Assembly: GCA_003427395.1 (NCBI GenBank)
Contig: BFEA01000058.1
Span: forward strand, 3,302,289 to 3,325,684
Source: Chara braunii
Taxonomy: Eukaryota > Streptophyta > Charophyceae > Charales > Characeae
Direction: 5' to 3'
DNA: 23,396 nt
The notes beneath the pieces were generated by a model, which saw nothing but the letters and a program-made list of their open reading frames with translations, searched no databases and had not been told where the DNA came from. The translations under genes and the position numbers were made by a program. Shown here piece after piece: positions 8,043 to 17,903 of this stretch. Each line of letters opens with the position of its first letter. The stretch's first letter is position 1.

Positions 8043-8966
8043 TGTTAGTGCCCGAGGGGGTGGGCCTCGAGGTTACGGATCCCATTTCTGTCTTGAAGGT
8101 TAGAAGGTGGCCATCTCATCTTTTGCATGTTGTTCTCTTTCTTCCATTTCTCACAGTAATGTATTATCCATTTCATTTCTCATAGTAATGTACTATCCAT
8201 GCGTACATCCGACTTAGCGTCTAGTACTCGAGTTGGGGCTCGCAACCCCAAGCAGCACTAGCCCACCTGGCCGTTCATCCATAACAAAAGACAGGGGCGC
8301 CCCTTCCATTTTCACTCTTCCTGATCACTCATGTTTGGGCTATTTTCAGACTCATTCGTGACTCGGTTGGATTAGGCTCCTAGGGAATGAGTGTTATTCC
8401 CGCGCCTTAACCCATAGGTTCCCTAACCTTTCTTGACCAATATTCAATGCCTTGGTTTGTTCGTCAATCCGTACTCAAAATTTCTTTCCTAAAAAAATAC
8501 AATCCTGATTTTATCCAAATTTCACAATACACCCTTTCCAACTGGTCTCGTCACATGCCCCATATCCTTGTCTTGTGTACCCACTTTCGAAGGTAGCTCA
8601 TCCAAAAGTAGCCTCAATATGCTATATTCTAATCTTATCACAACACAGTCTTAGCTGACCCTTCCATCATTCACCCTTTGCAAGCTTACTCATACTATAC
8701 ACATTATGTTCCAATGTTTTGCAATTGAGAAATAAGACCAGGATTCTTGCCCAACACTCAATCAACATCTAATACCTATTGCTGTCATGTGCCTCAACTT
8801 GCTCGTTTCTTGGTCCACCCTGTTCCTCAGCTGGTTGTCTAACCCCCAGGCCGAAGGTCTCGATTTCTCTCCTTATCCTTACAATTTTCCGTAACTCTGC
8901 CTCGTTAAAAAAATTTAGTGGTGTGGCTTCCACCGCTGCCCTTGCGAGTTTCCGAGTCTTGATAAT
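8043..8966. other. Intergenic; expected position of a 3' LTR, none recognised
   Basis: This lies just downstream (minus strand) of the retroelement's last ORF, where a polypurine tract and 3' LTR would be expected. I found no long match to the region upstream of gag. A small hairpin (TTGGGG 8233-8238 with CCCCAA 8246-8251) is present. No gene is supported. Confidence 0.45.
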
Positions 8967-9758
8967 TCATTCAAGCCTGGTCACATTGGTCCATTGCTGA
9001 AACCAATAACTGGGTGTTGGCCCAAACTCGTCCTCCCATCTGAAAGCCCTATCGCCCGGCTGGTGCATCGAAGGCCGCCCCTCTTCCTTAGGCCTCGAGA
9101 TCTCACCCCCCTCATCCCCGCTGCTGATTTCTATGACTTCTCGTATATCCTCCTCCTCGTCCTCCTCGTCTTCTGTCTGTATGGGGCTATACCCACCTGC
9201 AAGGTTCTTCGGATCGTAGGTAAAATGAATCTCTGTTCCCATCCCATACCCCTCACAACTGTCATGGCTGCTTCGTCCTTCAAGCGGACTTTCCCTTCTC
9301 TCCTCATCCTCCTCATGTTCGTCGTGCATGTCTTGTCCCCACTCGCTTTCCCCATGCCAAGTCTCACGTCGTTTGCCTCTATTAGCTCCTTCCTCGTTAG
9401 AGACCTGAACCTTATTTCTCATATTTGCATTGCCTCCTTCTTCCAGTTCTGCCTTTTCCTTCCCTCCCTCACTGTCAGACGAGATTTCTATACCTTCTCC
9501 CTCGCGGAGGGGTGAGGGTTTTCTACACAAGCATTTCCTTCCACCCCTGCCTAGCACTGGCCCACCCATGAGTCCTATGTACAACCTTCTCTTCGCTGCC
9601 CTCCTTCCTTGGCTTGGTCCTGCTTCCTCCCCTCCGGTAGGCCTGTTGATCGCCCCGCTGTCGTTCTCGTTGCCGAATTTCATTTTTTTGCCTTTTCTCA
9701 TTTTTCTCCTAGGTCTTGTATAACAAAACAACACCCGCAATGCCCCACATACGCACAT
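8967..9758 (-). CDS. Retroelement 3' accessory ORF with two SUMO-interacting-motif-like sites
   Basis: This is an open frame of 263 codons on the same strand as the retroelement and just 3' of its integrase. I recognise no enzyme domain. The first ~20 residues look non-native, and the likelier start is the internal Met at about 9701, which begins a basic, nuclear-signal-like segment (MRKGKKMKFG). A second basic stretch is GRRAAKRRLY at residues 51-60. The rest is acidic and probably disordered. It contains GIEISSDSEGG (residues 89-99) and REVIEISSGDEGG (206-218). Both are a short hydrophobic core followed by Ser and acidic residues, the layout of a SUMO-interacting motif. The end is aromatic (SYWFQQWTNV). 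It may be a diverged accessory protein that targets SUMO-rich nuclear sites. That role is inference. The frame is uninterrupted while the neighbouring pol is broken. Confidence 0.5.
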   Translation of the reverse strand: MCVCGALRVLFCYTRPRRKMRKGKKMKFGNENDSGAINRPTGGEEAGPSQGRRAAKRRLYIGLMGGPVLGRGGRKCLCRKPSPLREGEGIEISSDSEGGKEKAELEEGGNANMRNKVQVSNEEGANRGKRRETWHGESEWGQDMHDEHEEDEERRESPLEGRSSHDSCEGYGMGTEIHFTYDPKNLAGGYSPIQTEDEEDEEEDIREVIEISSGDEGGEISRPKEEGRPSMHQPGDRAFRWEDEFGPTPSYWFQQWTNVTRLE

Positions 9759-10123
9759 TCCCCCCCCAGTCCGGTAGACAACTCCCGTTTCCCAAAAATG
9801 CCCCCAGTATCCTTCGCATCATGCCCCTTTTATACATTTTCCTCCCTTCTGCAAAAGCGTCATTTGTGAAGATCCCATTTTTTTCCCGTCAAAACTATGG
9901 TACAATGCCCCAAACATCCCTTCCCGTCGTCGCACAAGCCAGATATTGCAAACCCCCAAGTCATGCTGCCTTTCAACCTCAGTCAGTCCAAGCCATTGCC
10001 CCAGTCCCCCAAAAATGACGGTCCCATGGACATGGTCAGAGACAAACCATAGTGTGGGCAAGGCTGTGACCAGTCTTTAGCTTGTGGCTCCTCAGTTTCC
10101 TTATCTTCGGCCTCCTGAAGCCA
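9759..10123 (-). other. Spacer between integrase and 3' accessory ORF
   Basis: An 80-codon minus-strand frame (10061-9819, with WFVSDHVHGTVIFGGLGQWL) lies here and could be a decayed extension of either neighbour. There is no family match. It is too short and isolated to call a gene. Confidence 0.3.
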
Positions 10124-11550
10124 TTATTTCACTGGGTCCCGGCTCAGAAACCTGACCAATCGTTGCCCCGCGAAGGGCTCTTTCAATTCAGTTCCATCCA
10201 AATATTCAAGTTCGAAGGTGTTCAGTCCCACCCGCTTGGCGACCCGGTAGGGGTCTTTGAACCTTCTTCCCAGCTGTCCCGACCAAGTACTTTCTAGTGC
10301 CGAGTTCCTTAGCAATACCATCTCTCCCACTTGAAGTGACTCCTTTCTGACATTCTTAACCTGGTCCCACCTTGCTTTGTCCCTCATTCTGCTGTCTAGT
10401 ACGCGGTTGGCGATGTCTTCTATGACCTCCTCGTTCTTAAGGATCTGTTGACATCTTGCCTCGATTAACTCTTCAGTAGTCATTTGCGGATCATTATCTA
10501 ACCTATTCCAGGTAGGTACCAAGGTTTCCAAAGGAAAGTCGATCTCTCTTCCGTACCAAAGTTTCGTCGGGATACATCCTGTTGTCCTTTTAGGGGTCAT
10601 ATTCTCCGCAAAGACAGTCTGCTTAAGATACCTAGGCCAGTTCCCCAGATGGTCCGCTGCGAGCTTCGCAATCGTGTTCTTCAAGGTTCGGTGCCCCATT
10701 TCCACAGGTGCATTGGCCTCAAGGTGATACGGCTCGATGAGTTTGATCGGCACGCAGAGTCTCTTAAGTATCCCCAATACTTCTTGGTTCACAAACTCCG
10801 TCTCATTGTCTGTTATAAACCTCCTGACGAAAGGATGCCTTAAGTAGAAGTCTTCTATCCAATTTGTCACACTCCTCCCTGTCTTTTTCTTGAAGGCGAC
10901 CTCCTCCACGAACCCACTCAAGTTGTCTCGCGCATCCAGGATATACCTGTACCCATCCGTTGATACGAGCATAACCGCAAGGTCGAGGTGGACCAGATGT
11001 CCCGGCCCTAGCACCCGCGTTGGTCTAAGCGGCTCGAAGACCCGCACCGAGCCTCGTTCTTTGCAAATAAGGCAAGTCTGGCAGTATATAGCGACCATGC
11101 CTGCCATGCCTGGCCAATAATAGAGTGGCGTTATCTTTGCAAGCGTTCCTTTGGACGACCGATGACCTCCAGCCAACCCATCGTGCATTGCCTGGATAAC
11201 GTCTACTTGCCTAGATCTTCCGCACACTACCCTTCTGGGCATAGCACCTTCCTCCCTTCGGAACAAATGCCCACCCCTTAGGACGTACCTTTCGGCTTCT
11301 TCTCTTGCTTTAATACTGACTTCCGTAGGTTGTTTGTTCCCTACCAATAACAGTCCGATCTCCCGAAAGAGCCCTTCATATGATTGGACATAAAAAAACT
11401 CCTTTCATTCCTTGCCCCCATCCTTTCCTTCCTGCATCTGATTTACCATCCATTGCAACTTTTTCCTTTCCCAAGATTCCACTAAGCTTATCACTGCTTC
11501 CCGGCCTCCCTCGACCGCCATTGCTATTAACTCCTCTTTCGGTCCTACTA
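10124..11550 (-). pseudogene. Retrotransposon integrase
   Basis: The enzyme inserts element cDNA into the host genome. The uninterrupted frame runs from 11347. The same frame continues upstream past one TGA to about 11550 (FFYVQSYEGLFREIGLLL). The N-terminal zinc-binding HHCC motif is present: HDGLAGGH, then CQTCLIC. The catalytic core keeps Asp in HLDLAVM, Asp in FITDNETEF (the usual Gly after DN is Glu here), and Glu in NAPVEMGH. A typical GPF/Y-like C-terminal module follows, with RRFKDPYRVAKRV and KEPFAGQRLVRF, ending shortly after at SRDPVK. No chromodomain follows. The domain looks potentially intact in itself, but the pol it belongs to is broken upstream. Confidence 0.92.
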
Positions 11551-11776
11551 TCGCTCCCCATCAGTCATTTTCTTCTCTGCGTCCTCGAGTAGTGACTGGT
11601 CCTTCTCTAGGTTCTGCTACTACGGCAGATGCCCCCTTCTCCAAAGTCTGGATCAACAGTTCTCCCGACGTGCGTTCTTCGCTCATCCTTTCGTTATCCA
11701 CCGCAAGAGTTCCTCCTTCGTATTCGAGGAATGCGTCTATGGGCTCCGCATCCTCCACCCCTTCGGGAGTAATGCA

Positions 11777-12130
11777 GACCCGGCTCAGCTTATCAGCCTT
11801 GTTCCTAATTCCCGCAATCCGTTCGATCTTATAATCGAAAGGCCAGATAAATCCTATCCATCTCCCCACCGTCGGATCTATAGGCCTGTAATTCTTTAAG
11901 GCCCCTGCAACATTCGTCGGATCGATGCTGAGGATGAACCGCCTTCCAAATAGGTAGGCCTAAAATGTCTTAAGACTGTGCAAGATGACTAGGACCTCCT
12001 TCTTGAATCTGTGAGTACCGTCGCTCTGCGGAGTTCAGGGTTCTACTTTCAAACCTAATTGGCCTTTCTTTTCCTTTCTCATCCCTTTGAATCAACATAC
12101 CTCCTACGACCATCTCCTCCATTACGGTCA
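11777..12130 (-). pseudogene. Retrotransposon RNase H domain
   Basis: The segment starts with VVGGMLIQRDEKGKERPIRF and ESRTLNSAERRYSQIQ. A frameshift near 11985 leads to KKEVLVILHSLKTF, then a TAG, then AYLFGRRFILSIDPT. It ends with RWIGFIWPFDYKIERIAG and ADKLSRV, the usual end of the gypsy RNase H/connection. The first catalytic Asp, normally about eight residues before the GG, is absent: the protease junction falls just there. RNase H removes the RNA strand during reverse transcription. This copy carries two disabling lesions besides the lost Asp. Confidence 0.88.
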
Positions 12131-12135
12131 TCCGC
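12105..12135 (-). other. Protease/RNase H junction where the RT domain is missing
   Basis: Within one uninterrupted reading frame, protease-type sequence (VRESIWSF) passes directly into RNase H (MVVGGMLIQ). In Ty3/gypsy elements some 400-500 codons of reverse transcriptase normally lie here. The loss is in frame and sits at the domain boundary. A simple deletion is the easiest explanation. A family-wide RT-less lineage cannot be excluded from one copy. Confidence 0.8.
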
Positions 12136-12569
12136 TGAAACGACCAGATCGATTCCCTGACTCCTGCCTTCACAGCACACTTCGTGACGTACCCAGCGAA
12201 CGAGATTTCCCCGCCAGCTCCCCGGATGCTCCCTGTTACTTCCTTGTTTACCGTACATCCCGTGATCGTTGCGAAATCTCGTCTTATGAGAGTGATTTCT
12301 GCTCCCCCGTCTACTAACGCGTCGGTATGATGAGTCCCGATCTGGATTTTCAGCTTCCCTACGGACAGTGCATGAAAGCTAAGCTTTGTCCCGGGTGGTG
12401 ATCTCATGACTTCGCCGCCCTCTTGGTCGGGCAAGCTCAAACGAATGTCTGCAAAAACTTTTTCGAGATCCTCCAAGTCCCCGTGACTCCTCTGAAGGTT
12501 AGCCACTTCTTGTGGAGCTTCCTCCTCCCTCTCCCCTTCTGATAATTCGGGGTTCTCGCCTATTTCTAC
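12130..12569 (-). pseudogene. Retrotransposon aspartic protease
   Basis: This domain normally matures the Gag-Pol polyprotein. It is recognised by the flap-type and active-site context TDALVDGGAEITLIRRDF (active site at about residues 66-68 from the Met at 12506). The canonical D-T/S-G triad reads D-G-G here. Downstream are GSIRGAGGEISFAGY and a truncated C-terminal strand ending at the RNase H junction. The usual ILGxPW end is missing, so the fold is probably incomplete. The frame is continuous with the linker upstream apart from the TGA at 12572-12570. Confidence 0.85.
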
Positions 12570-12968
12570 TCACCGCCGAGTCAATAGTTGTCTAAGCCCT
12601 TTGAGCAACCTAGGGCTAGCTTGCAGCATGGTCTGAAAAGACACTGACACCATGGTCCCTAGTAAATTGCTAATGGTGTCGTCGAGCTTAGGCAAGGTCA
12701 AGATCGGAATTTGATACCGAAACTTCTTCTTAGCGGCGGTAACTTTGTTCGCAGGCTCCTCTTCCCTAGGCTTCCCATAGACTTTCTCTGGTTCCCCGGT
12801 CTCAGGTTCTGCCTGGGGTTCAGAGTTTCCGACGACCTCCTCCATAATGGTGTCACGGTTAATCATTCTCCCAGCCGTATTTAGTCGAGTGGTTGCGTTC
12901 ACCCTATCACGTTCGTCGTTTCCAAGATAAAGTTGACCTATGGCCCGCGACCCCGCAGTTGATCCCAA
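12570..12968 (-). pseudogene. Gag-Pol linker region
   Basis: The frame includes an acidic, low-complexity stretch (EPQAEPETGEPEKVYG) and then KKKFRYQIPILTLPKLDD and LQASPRLLKGLRQLLTRR. A segment of this kind precedes the protease in several fungal and plant gypsy elements. It is joined to the knuckle region by a frameshift at about 12960 and to the protease by an in-frame TGA (CGA to TGA would explain it). Confidence 0.65.
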
Positions 12969-14218
12969 ACAATATCGACCACCGGCTCAGCTTCTACGGC
13001 CGCTATCTTTAACCCATTGAGCATGATAACGACTCGTCGCATTCCTCCTGGTGAGTTCCAATTCACCCGCTCTCCCTGTGGTCCGAATATCTCTCTCTTT
13101 AATGACCTGGTGCATCTCCTTTTTAGGATATCATGGTTGAGCTTTGGACATGCGCGCACATAATGTCCCATCGCGGTACAATACTTACATTGCTCATTAG
13201 CAGGATCTCTCTGTCCGAATCCCCGATTGGCTACTCCTGGCGGAACCATAGCTTCCTGGGGAGGGAGGGCGGGTCGGGATACTTGCGCCTACATAACCAG
13301 TAGCACGCCCTCTATTCTTTCAATTTTGTTGTCGACCCCGTGCACCCGCTCGTGTAGACTTTCAATCCCCTTCTTTACCTTGTCGCCTGTTCTACCGGTC
13401 AGATTTATGACCTCCCCTTCCTGAAGCAAGACCAATGTCTCCGTCACTACCGTCTTTTCGGCAAGATTCATTACCGTACTGAAATCAACGTCTCTAGTGT
13501 TTAGAAATTTGCTCGTCTGTTCGTAAGCCGACAGAATCTTGTCCTTGTCGAACTCGGAGAACTGTCTGAGGAAGTACTTACTCATTATTCGGTCCGTGAC
13601 CCCGGGGATTCTTAGTGCTACCAAAGTAAACTCCCGTAGGAAGTCATTGTACGTTGCGAAGTTCTTCCTCTGGACTGCCGCTAAATCGGCCTCCGTTGCC
13701 ATCGTCTCTGCTGCCAGATATTTTCTCATCATCACATCTCGGGTTTCTTTCCAGGACCGGCTCGCGGCCACAATGACCATTATGTCCCGCCCTAGGCTCA
13801 AAGACACATGCTGCCCTAGGTGGTCCATCTCCTCTTCTTCGGTCCATTTCAACAACGCAACCAGATTCTCGTAATCTATCAGGAATTCCGTGATGTTCGC
13901 CCCATCAAACGTCAACTTTTTCTTAGCAGCCGTTAGGTAGCCTTGATTTTTGTTTAGTGCTCGTGGGAGGGACAACACTATCTTCTTAAGGCCGCCCCTG
14001 GAGCTGCTGGCCTCGCTTGTCATACTGTTATCCGGACCTTCCTTGCCGGCCTTCTGTCCCTCCCTGGTTTTCATAGTTCCTTCCGGGTCAAACCATCCCA
14101 ACACTCTTTCCCTAAGGCCCCAAAGTCCTTCGCATCCTCGTGCTACTGCTGGCGTGGCCGGCAGGCGGCTAGTCCTACTATCCATGGTTGGCGGAGTCGT
14201 AGGCTTTTCTGCTTTCAT
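12938..14218 (-). pseudogene. Retrotransposon Gag capsid and CCHC nucleocapsid
   Basis: Gag packages element RNA. The capsid-type domain is clear: LTFDGANITEFLIDYENLV, SWKETRDVMMRKYL and YNDFLREFTLVALRIPGV follow the layout of the plant and fungal retrotransposon gag family. In the same frame, after one TAG at 13291-13289, comes a zinc knuckle CKYCTAMGHYVRAC (C-x2-C-x4-H-x4-C, about 13190-13149). The TAG precedes the knuckle, so it is more likely a nonsense mutation than a programmed Gag-Pol readthrough site. Confidence 0.9.
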
Positions 14219-14689
14219 CCCGGAGAGTTCTCTCTCTCTTTCCTTCTCTTGCTCGGCGTTCCGCCGCGGTCACTACCTTTATCCCCTTGTCCAGCTGCAC
14301 CTCGACTGGCTTTCCGTCCGTCCTGGGGTTCCCAGTCATCATTTCCTCAATCAATCTTGCCTTGTATCCGAGTCCGCGGTCCTTTTTTCTATCTCGGCTA
14401 GTTTGCGCCTCGCATCCGTGACCCTTACTTTCTTAGACATGGCTTCTTCCGAGTTTCGGGGGCTTGTCCTATCCTTATTTCTGTCGTCCTTGGTCTCCTG
14501 AGTCCCTTGCCTGCATCCCCCGGCTTTCCCCGAGCTTTCTCCTGTGGAGATTTCCTTCCAGTTCCCTTTGGTACCATCCAGATTTATCGATTCTTTATCC
14601 TTCTGCCCCTCTTCGCTTTGTGCGGCACTGCCTCCTAAGCTTGGTTCTCCTTCACTCTTACTGTTATTTGTCTCCTCCTCCGTTGCCAT
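14175..14689 (-). pseudogene. Gag N-terminal region, frameshifted
   Basis: An ATG at about 14689 (MATEEETNNSKSEGEP) starts a hydrophilic, charged frame that ends at 14351. A neighbouring frame continues with ARLIEEMMTGNPRTDGKPVE and VVTAAERRAREGKRERTLRD to about 14175, where the capsid frame has already begun. Two frameshifts therefore separate what looks like one ancestral N-terminus. Composition suggests a disordered region with a short helical part (KKVRVTDARRKLAEIEKR). Assignment rests on position and on the colinear continuation, not on a known domain. Confidence 0.6.
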
Positions 14690-14731
14690 TTTGCCTAGTT
14701 CTGCATAAGCCAAAGAATCCCCAAGACACAC

Positions 14732-15155
14732 GCAACGCGAGGTTTTTAGGTTCCCTAGGCTCCCAGCTCTGTTGGCTTATCTTTATAGCCCCCTTTCCTA
14801 TCCCTGTTTTCCTAATTGCCCTTCCTTAAGGAGGAGTCGTGACTGGCCCTGCCGCCCAACCGAGCTATGAACGTGACTTGGCCTGCTTTATCACAAGCTC
14901 GTTTGTAGTGTCCTTGTCCCGTCGGCCGATGCAAGGGAGTCCGGGTTAGGCATCCTGCTAGGGGAAGTCTTCCCGAGCAGTGTTTCCTGTTTTTGGCCCT
15001 TAGGGTTATGGTCAATCGTTAGGAGTCTGCCCCCTTCTTTGTTTTTCTAGTGGGTTTTAGCCATCCAGGTCCGAGGTCCCTTTCTTATTCCCATCGGCGA
15101 ATTTCCGTCCGCAGCGAACTATACTCGATCGGCCCTATCGACCCGCCTGCGGATG
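14732..15155. other. Spacer between gag and the paralogue array
   Basis: This is where a 5' leader with a primer-binding site and the edge of a 5' LTR would be expected for the element. I see no tRNA-complementary site and no terminal repeat match to 8.0-9.0 kb. Minus-strand frames here are short and unrecognised. Confidence 0.5.
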
Positions 15156-15880
15156 CTAGTCCCGCTCTCGCCCTCGCTGCTCTTCTAGTTCAGCCGGCTC
15201 CTCGAATAGTTCATCCACCCCTGCTAAATAACTCTCTCCTATCTCAATTTCCCTCCTGATTATGCGTTCGCATCCCTCCTAGTCTAGTCGTGGCGCCCTA
15301 AACATCAGGATGTGGATGACTTTCAGTAACTCGTGGGCCCTGTTTCCCCAGAACGGCCCATGCTCCACAGCGACATCGTAGAACAGTAGGGGAGGGAAAG
15401 TGGCCTGCCCAGACTATTGTTGAGTCTGCCAGCTCTTGCGCCCTTGCGAGACTTCCGAAGACGACGTCTATCATAAAACGGGGCACTCGACATCTCAGTG
15501 GCGTGGTCGGTGCCCTGAACTCCCTCCAACCTCCCATTTCCACCCGGGTAAGTAAACCCACGTTCCTTCTACCCCTGACTGATTGTCCTATCCTGGTCAA
15601 CGTCCGGGCAACCCTTCGAAAGACCGGTGCCAACTCATGACCTTGTGCTATTTCTACCCCCAACGAGTGTCAGCCGATCTCAGGCAGATACATGGTCCTG
15701 GTAACTTCCAGATCGGAATACAGATCGTCCCCGGGTCCTTGATTGAGTCTCATCCTTGTCCACCGACATTCTACCAACATGAAGGCGGCGTTCCGTCCCA
15801 AAGTCACGCCGCCATTCTATGTCGAATCCCCGATTGTAGAACTCGATGGGAGAGATATTTCCCATCATCCACCGTTATTC
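15156..15880 (-). pseudogene. Copy 4 of the unassigned tandem protein family, broken
   Basis: The copy is pieced together against the intact copy at 18686-17904. One frame gives LVECRWTRMRL, DLYSDLEVTRTMYLPEIG, a TGA, then SLGVEIAQGHELAPVFRRVA, VGLLTRVEMGGW and RCRVPRFMIDVVFG, which match FLWIETIW, DLEFRGTVEAWGWVYLS, IIELALGNTPDELFRKA, VDVRVELG and MRYVLPPFLVDAVFG in order. A frameshift near 15400 then leads to LLFYDVAVEHGPFWGNRAHE and REIEIGESYLAGVDELFEEP, matching FRLSVEMKPFEGNW and RNVAIGETFLDGVREF. It ends at a TAG at 15158-15156. The N-terminal part lies in a third frame. Function is unknown. Confidence 0.75.
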
Positions 15881-16079
15881 CAAGGCGGTCTGGGGTACCG
15901 GGGCTGGCGTTCCATTCGCACACGGAGCTGGCATTCCATTCGCTCACGTCTTGCTGTCATCGTTGCCTTGGTGATTCCATGCATAGTCCACATAGAAAGT
16001 GTTACAGCCAATCCCCAGAAACCGCCCACCTACTGCCCTCCTTGTCCTTCGTGTTTTCATTCCTCTTTTCTAGTCCCAA

Positions 16080-16921
16080 CTATCCCTCCATACCCCTGGG
16101 AGTAGTAGCCCCCTCTGGCAGCTCGTACAGCCGGTAGAGATCATCTACGTGGGTCGCGCCCCGACATACCTCCCGCCGGATGATTCTTCACATGGCCTCA
16201 TCACTTATTTATGGGACTCCCGGCCTAGTATTTACTACTGCTTGTAGAATGCAAAGCACCTCACGCCCCTGTTCGTCCCCGAAAGGCCCCATCTCTAGGA
16301 AGGCCCGATAGTATTCTCGATACATTAACGCTTCGTCAAAATTTAGCCTAGTTACGGCAGTTACCGCCTGCTCCACTTGCTCTATACCTCCCATTAGCAT
16401 TAGCAGAAAGGGCGGTAGACTCATCCGTACGACCTCATTGGGCAGCTCGAAGATCCCTACCGCGGCAACTCTTACCTCCGCCGTCACGTCATCTCGTTCC
16501 GGGTATGCAAACTAAAACCCCTCCCGCCAGGTTATTTGCCATGCTCCTTTGAACATTCACACGGGGTCATCCCCGGAGGCCAAGGCAATCCCAAAGGTCC
16601 GCCACCCTTTTTCCGACAGGTGTAAGGATCCCGTCGCATGTACTCGCCCTAGGAGGTCCAATTTACGCCTCCGAACTCCCCTCTCGCACGCCATTCCAGC
16701 TCCACTACTAGGTACACCGTGTCCTCTACCAACTCTACCCCCACCCAGTCCATCACTGGATTGCTTACCGCATTTCTTGCCGCCAGGCTTATTTCGACCC
16801 TGCCTTCTGATATTCTTGGTGGTAGGATCCCACGAGGTCTATCCTCCCAGAACGTCACTCGCCGGACCATCTTGCAATGTCTCCTTTCCTGCTTTCTTAG
16901 TCCGATTGCTGCACCCACCAA
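16080..16921 (-). pseudogene. Copy 3 of the unassigned tandem protein family, broken
   Basis: The N-terminal piece (16921-16649) includes MDWVGVELVEDTVYLVVELE, matching YQTVMLEGEDVFLWIETI of the intact copy. A shift at about 16658 gives DLLGRVHATGSLHLSEKGW and FGIALASGDDPV, a TGA, FKGAWQITWREGF, a TAG, then DDVTAEVRV and VVRMSLPPFLLMLMGG. This continues as YYRAFLEMGPFGDEQGREVL and, past two more stops, RRIIRREVCRGATHVDDLYR-like sequence to the TAG at 16082-16080. One stop (TGA at 'DEAM*') falls exactly where the intact copy has Trp in SDVHWG. Every block lies in the same order and spacing as in the intact copy, so homology is secure although identity is low. Confidence 0.8.
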
Positions 16922-17179
16922 GATTCCATGCCTTTCGTGTTTTAGTCTTTCAGCCCTCCCTACTTATCGTACACTGGTTCTTGCCACTATCCACGACTCA
17001 TACACGTACAATTCTACCCCCTACCCCCCTTTTTCTGGTTGCTGTCACTTCCCCCTTGTTTCAATCCTTATGCACCATCTACGGCCTAATGTACACACTC
17101 CCTTTCTTATGTTATACCTCAATTCACAAGCACCCTCAACACTCAGGCCTTTTTGCGGTGTTTGATTCCTCGTCCTCAT

Positions 17180-17760
17180 TTAGTCGAACCACAGCACCTC
17201 AAATAGTTTAAAGACATCGTCTACGTAGGAGGATGTGGCCGCTGCCTCCCGGCTATCTATAGAACTCCTCAGTCAGCCAGACACACTCTATATGCACCTT
17301 TCTCATGGAGTCGGCTACTTCCAAAATGTGTTCAAACTCTCCAAACCACTCGGCTATGAACTCCGGTACCCAGGCCGTTATCCGTAGACTTGGAGGCTTA
17401 AGTTCTTTCCATCCTCCCATCACAACTCTGCTACTAACTTCGTCTCATCCCTCGTTGGCGAACCGCTTGCCCTCTTTTCGGCTTTGGGCCTCTGCATCCC
17501 CTAGAAGCCACATCGGGTCCTGTCCCATTGCTAACATAGTGCAAAACAGGTGTCATCCATCCTCGGAAAGGACAATCGTTCCGACTGACTCTACCTTGCC
17601 TTCTGCTATATCATCCCAACCTTCTCTTCCCTTATCGGGTTCCAAATCCGCTCTATCCATGCATATGACAAGTCCCGGACAACCTCAAACCCAATCCAGT
17701 CGCACGTGGTCCCCATCCATCTGTTTCCTGTAGGTAGGCATTTCTATTCCTCCTCTGAGT
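17180..17760 (-). pseudogene. Copy 2 of the unassigned tandem protein family, broken
   Basis: The first frame gives DWIGFEVVRDLSYAWIERIW from 17701, matching the VMLEGEDVFLWIETIW block. A shift leads to GKVESVGTIVLSEDG, a TGA, then TMLAMGQDPMWLLGDAEAQ, another TGA, SSRVVMGGW, and LRITAWVPEFIAEWFGEFEH followed by LEVADSM. Past a TAG, about 35-40 residues that correspond to the SVEMKPFEGNW to VPSD part of the intact copy are missing. A last frame gives SYVDDVFKLFEVL, the family C-terminus. It is therefore a deletion-bearing pseudogene. Confidence 0.75.
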
Positions 17761-17903
17761 CGTCATGGTTCCCAACCTTTGAGGGTGTATTCCATCATCT
17801 TTTCTTCTCTAGTCATCTTTCCCTTCCCTGCACAATACCAGGTCACCCGTCCTTCCAAAGTTAAGTCACCCCACCCCTCTTAGAAGTCCCCGTCCTCTAT
17901 CTC

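Larger units (their letters stand above)
8967..14689 (-). mobile_element. Ty3/gypsy LTR retrotransposon, degenerate, lacking the RT domain
   Basis: The order on the minus strand is gag N-terminus, capsid, CCHC knuckle, linker, aspartic protease, RNase H, integrase, then an extra ORF. Integrase after RNase H is diagnostic of Ty3/gypsy rather than Ty1/copia. The polymerase domain (fingers/palm with the YxDD box) is missing between protease and RNase H. There are in-frame stops (TAG at 13291-13289, TGA at 12572-12570) and frameshifts near 14350, 14200, 12960, 11985 and 11560. I could not identify LTRs, a primer-binding site or target-site duplications, so the outer limits are those of the coding parts only. 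Confidence 0.9.

Noticed and set aside
8043-8966. 3' LTR of the retroelement
   Set aside because: I found no matching sequence upstream of gag or beyond the paralogue array by eye. A computed self-alignment would be decisive.
13289-13291. TAG as a programmed Gag-Pol readthrough stop
   Set aside because: It falls between capsid and zinc knuckle, upstream of the end of Gag, so ordinary nonsense decay is more likely.
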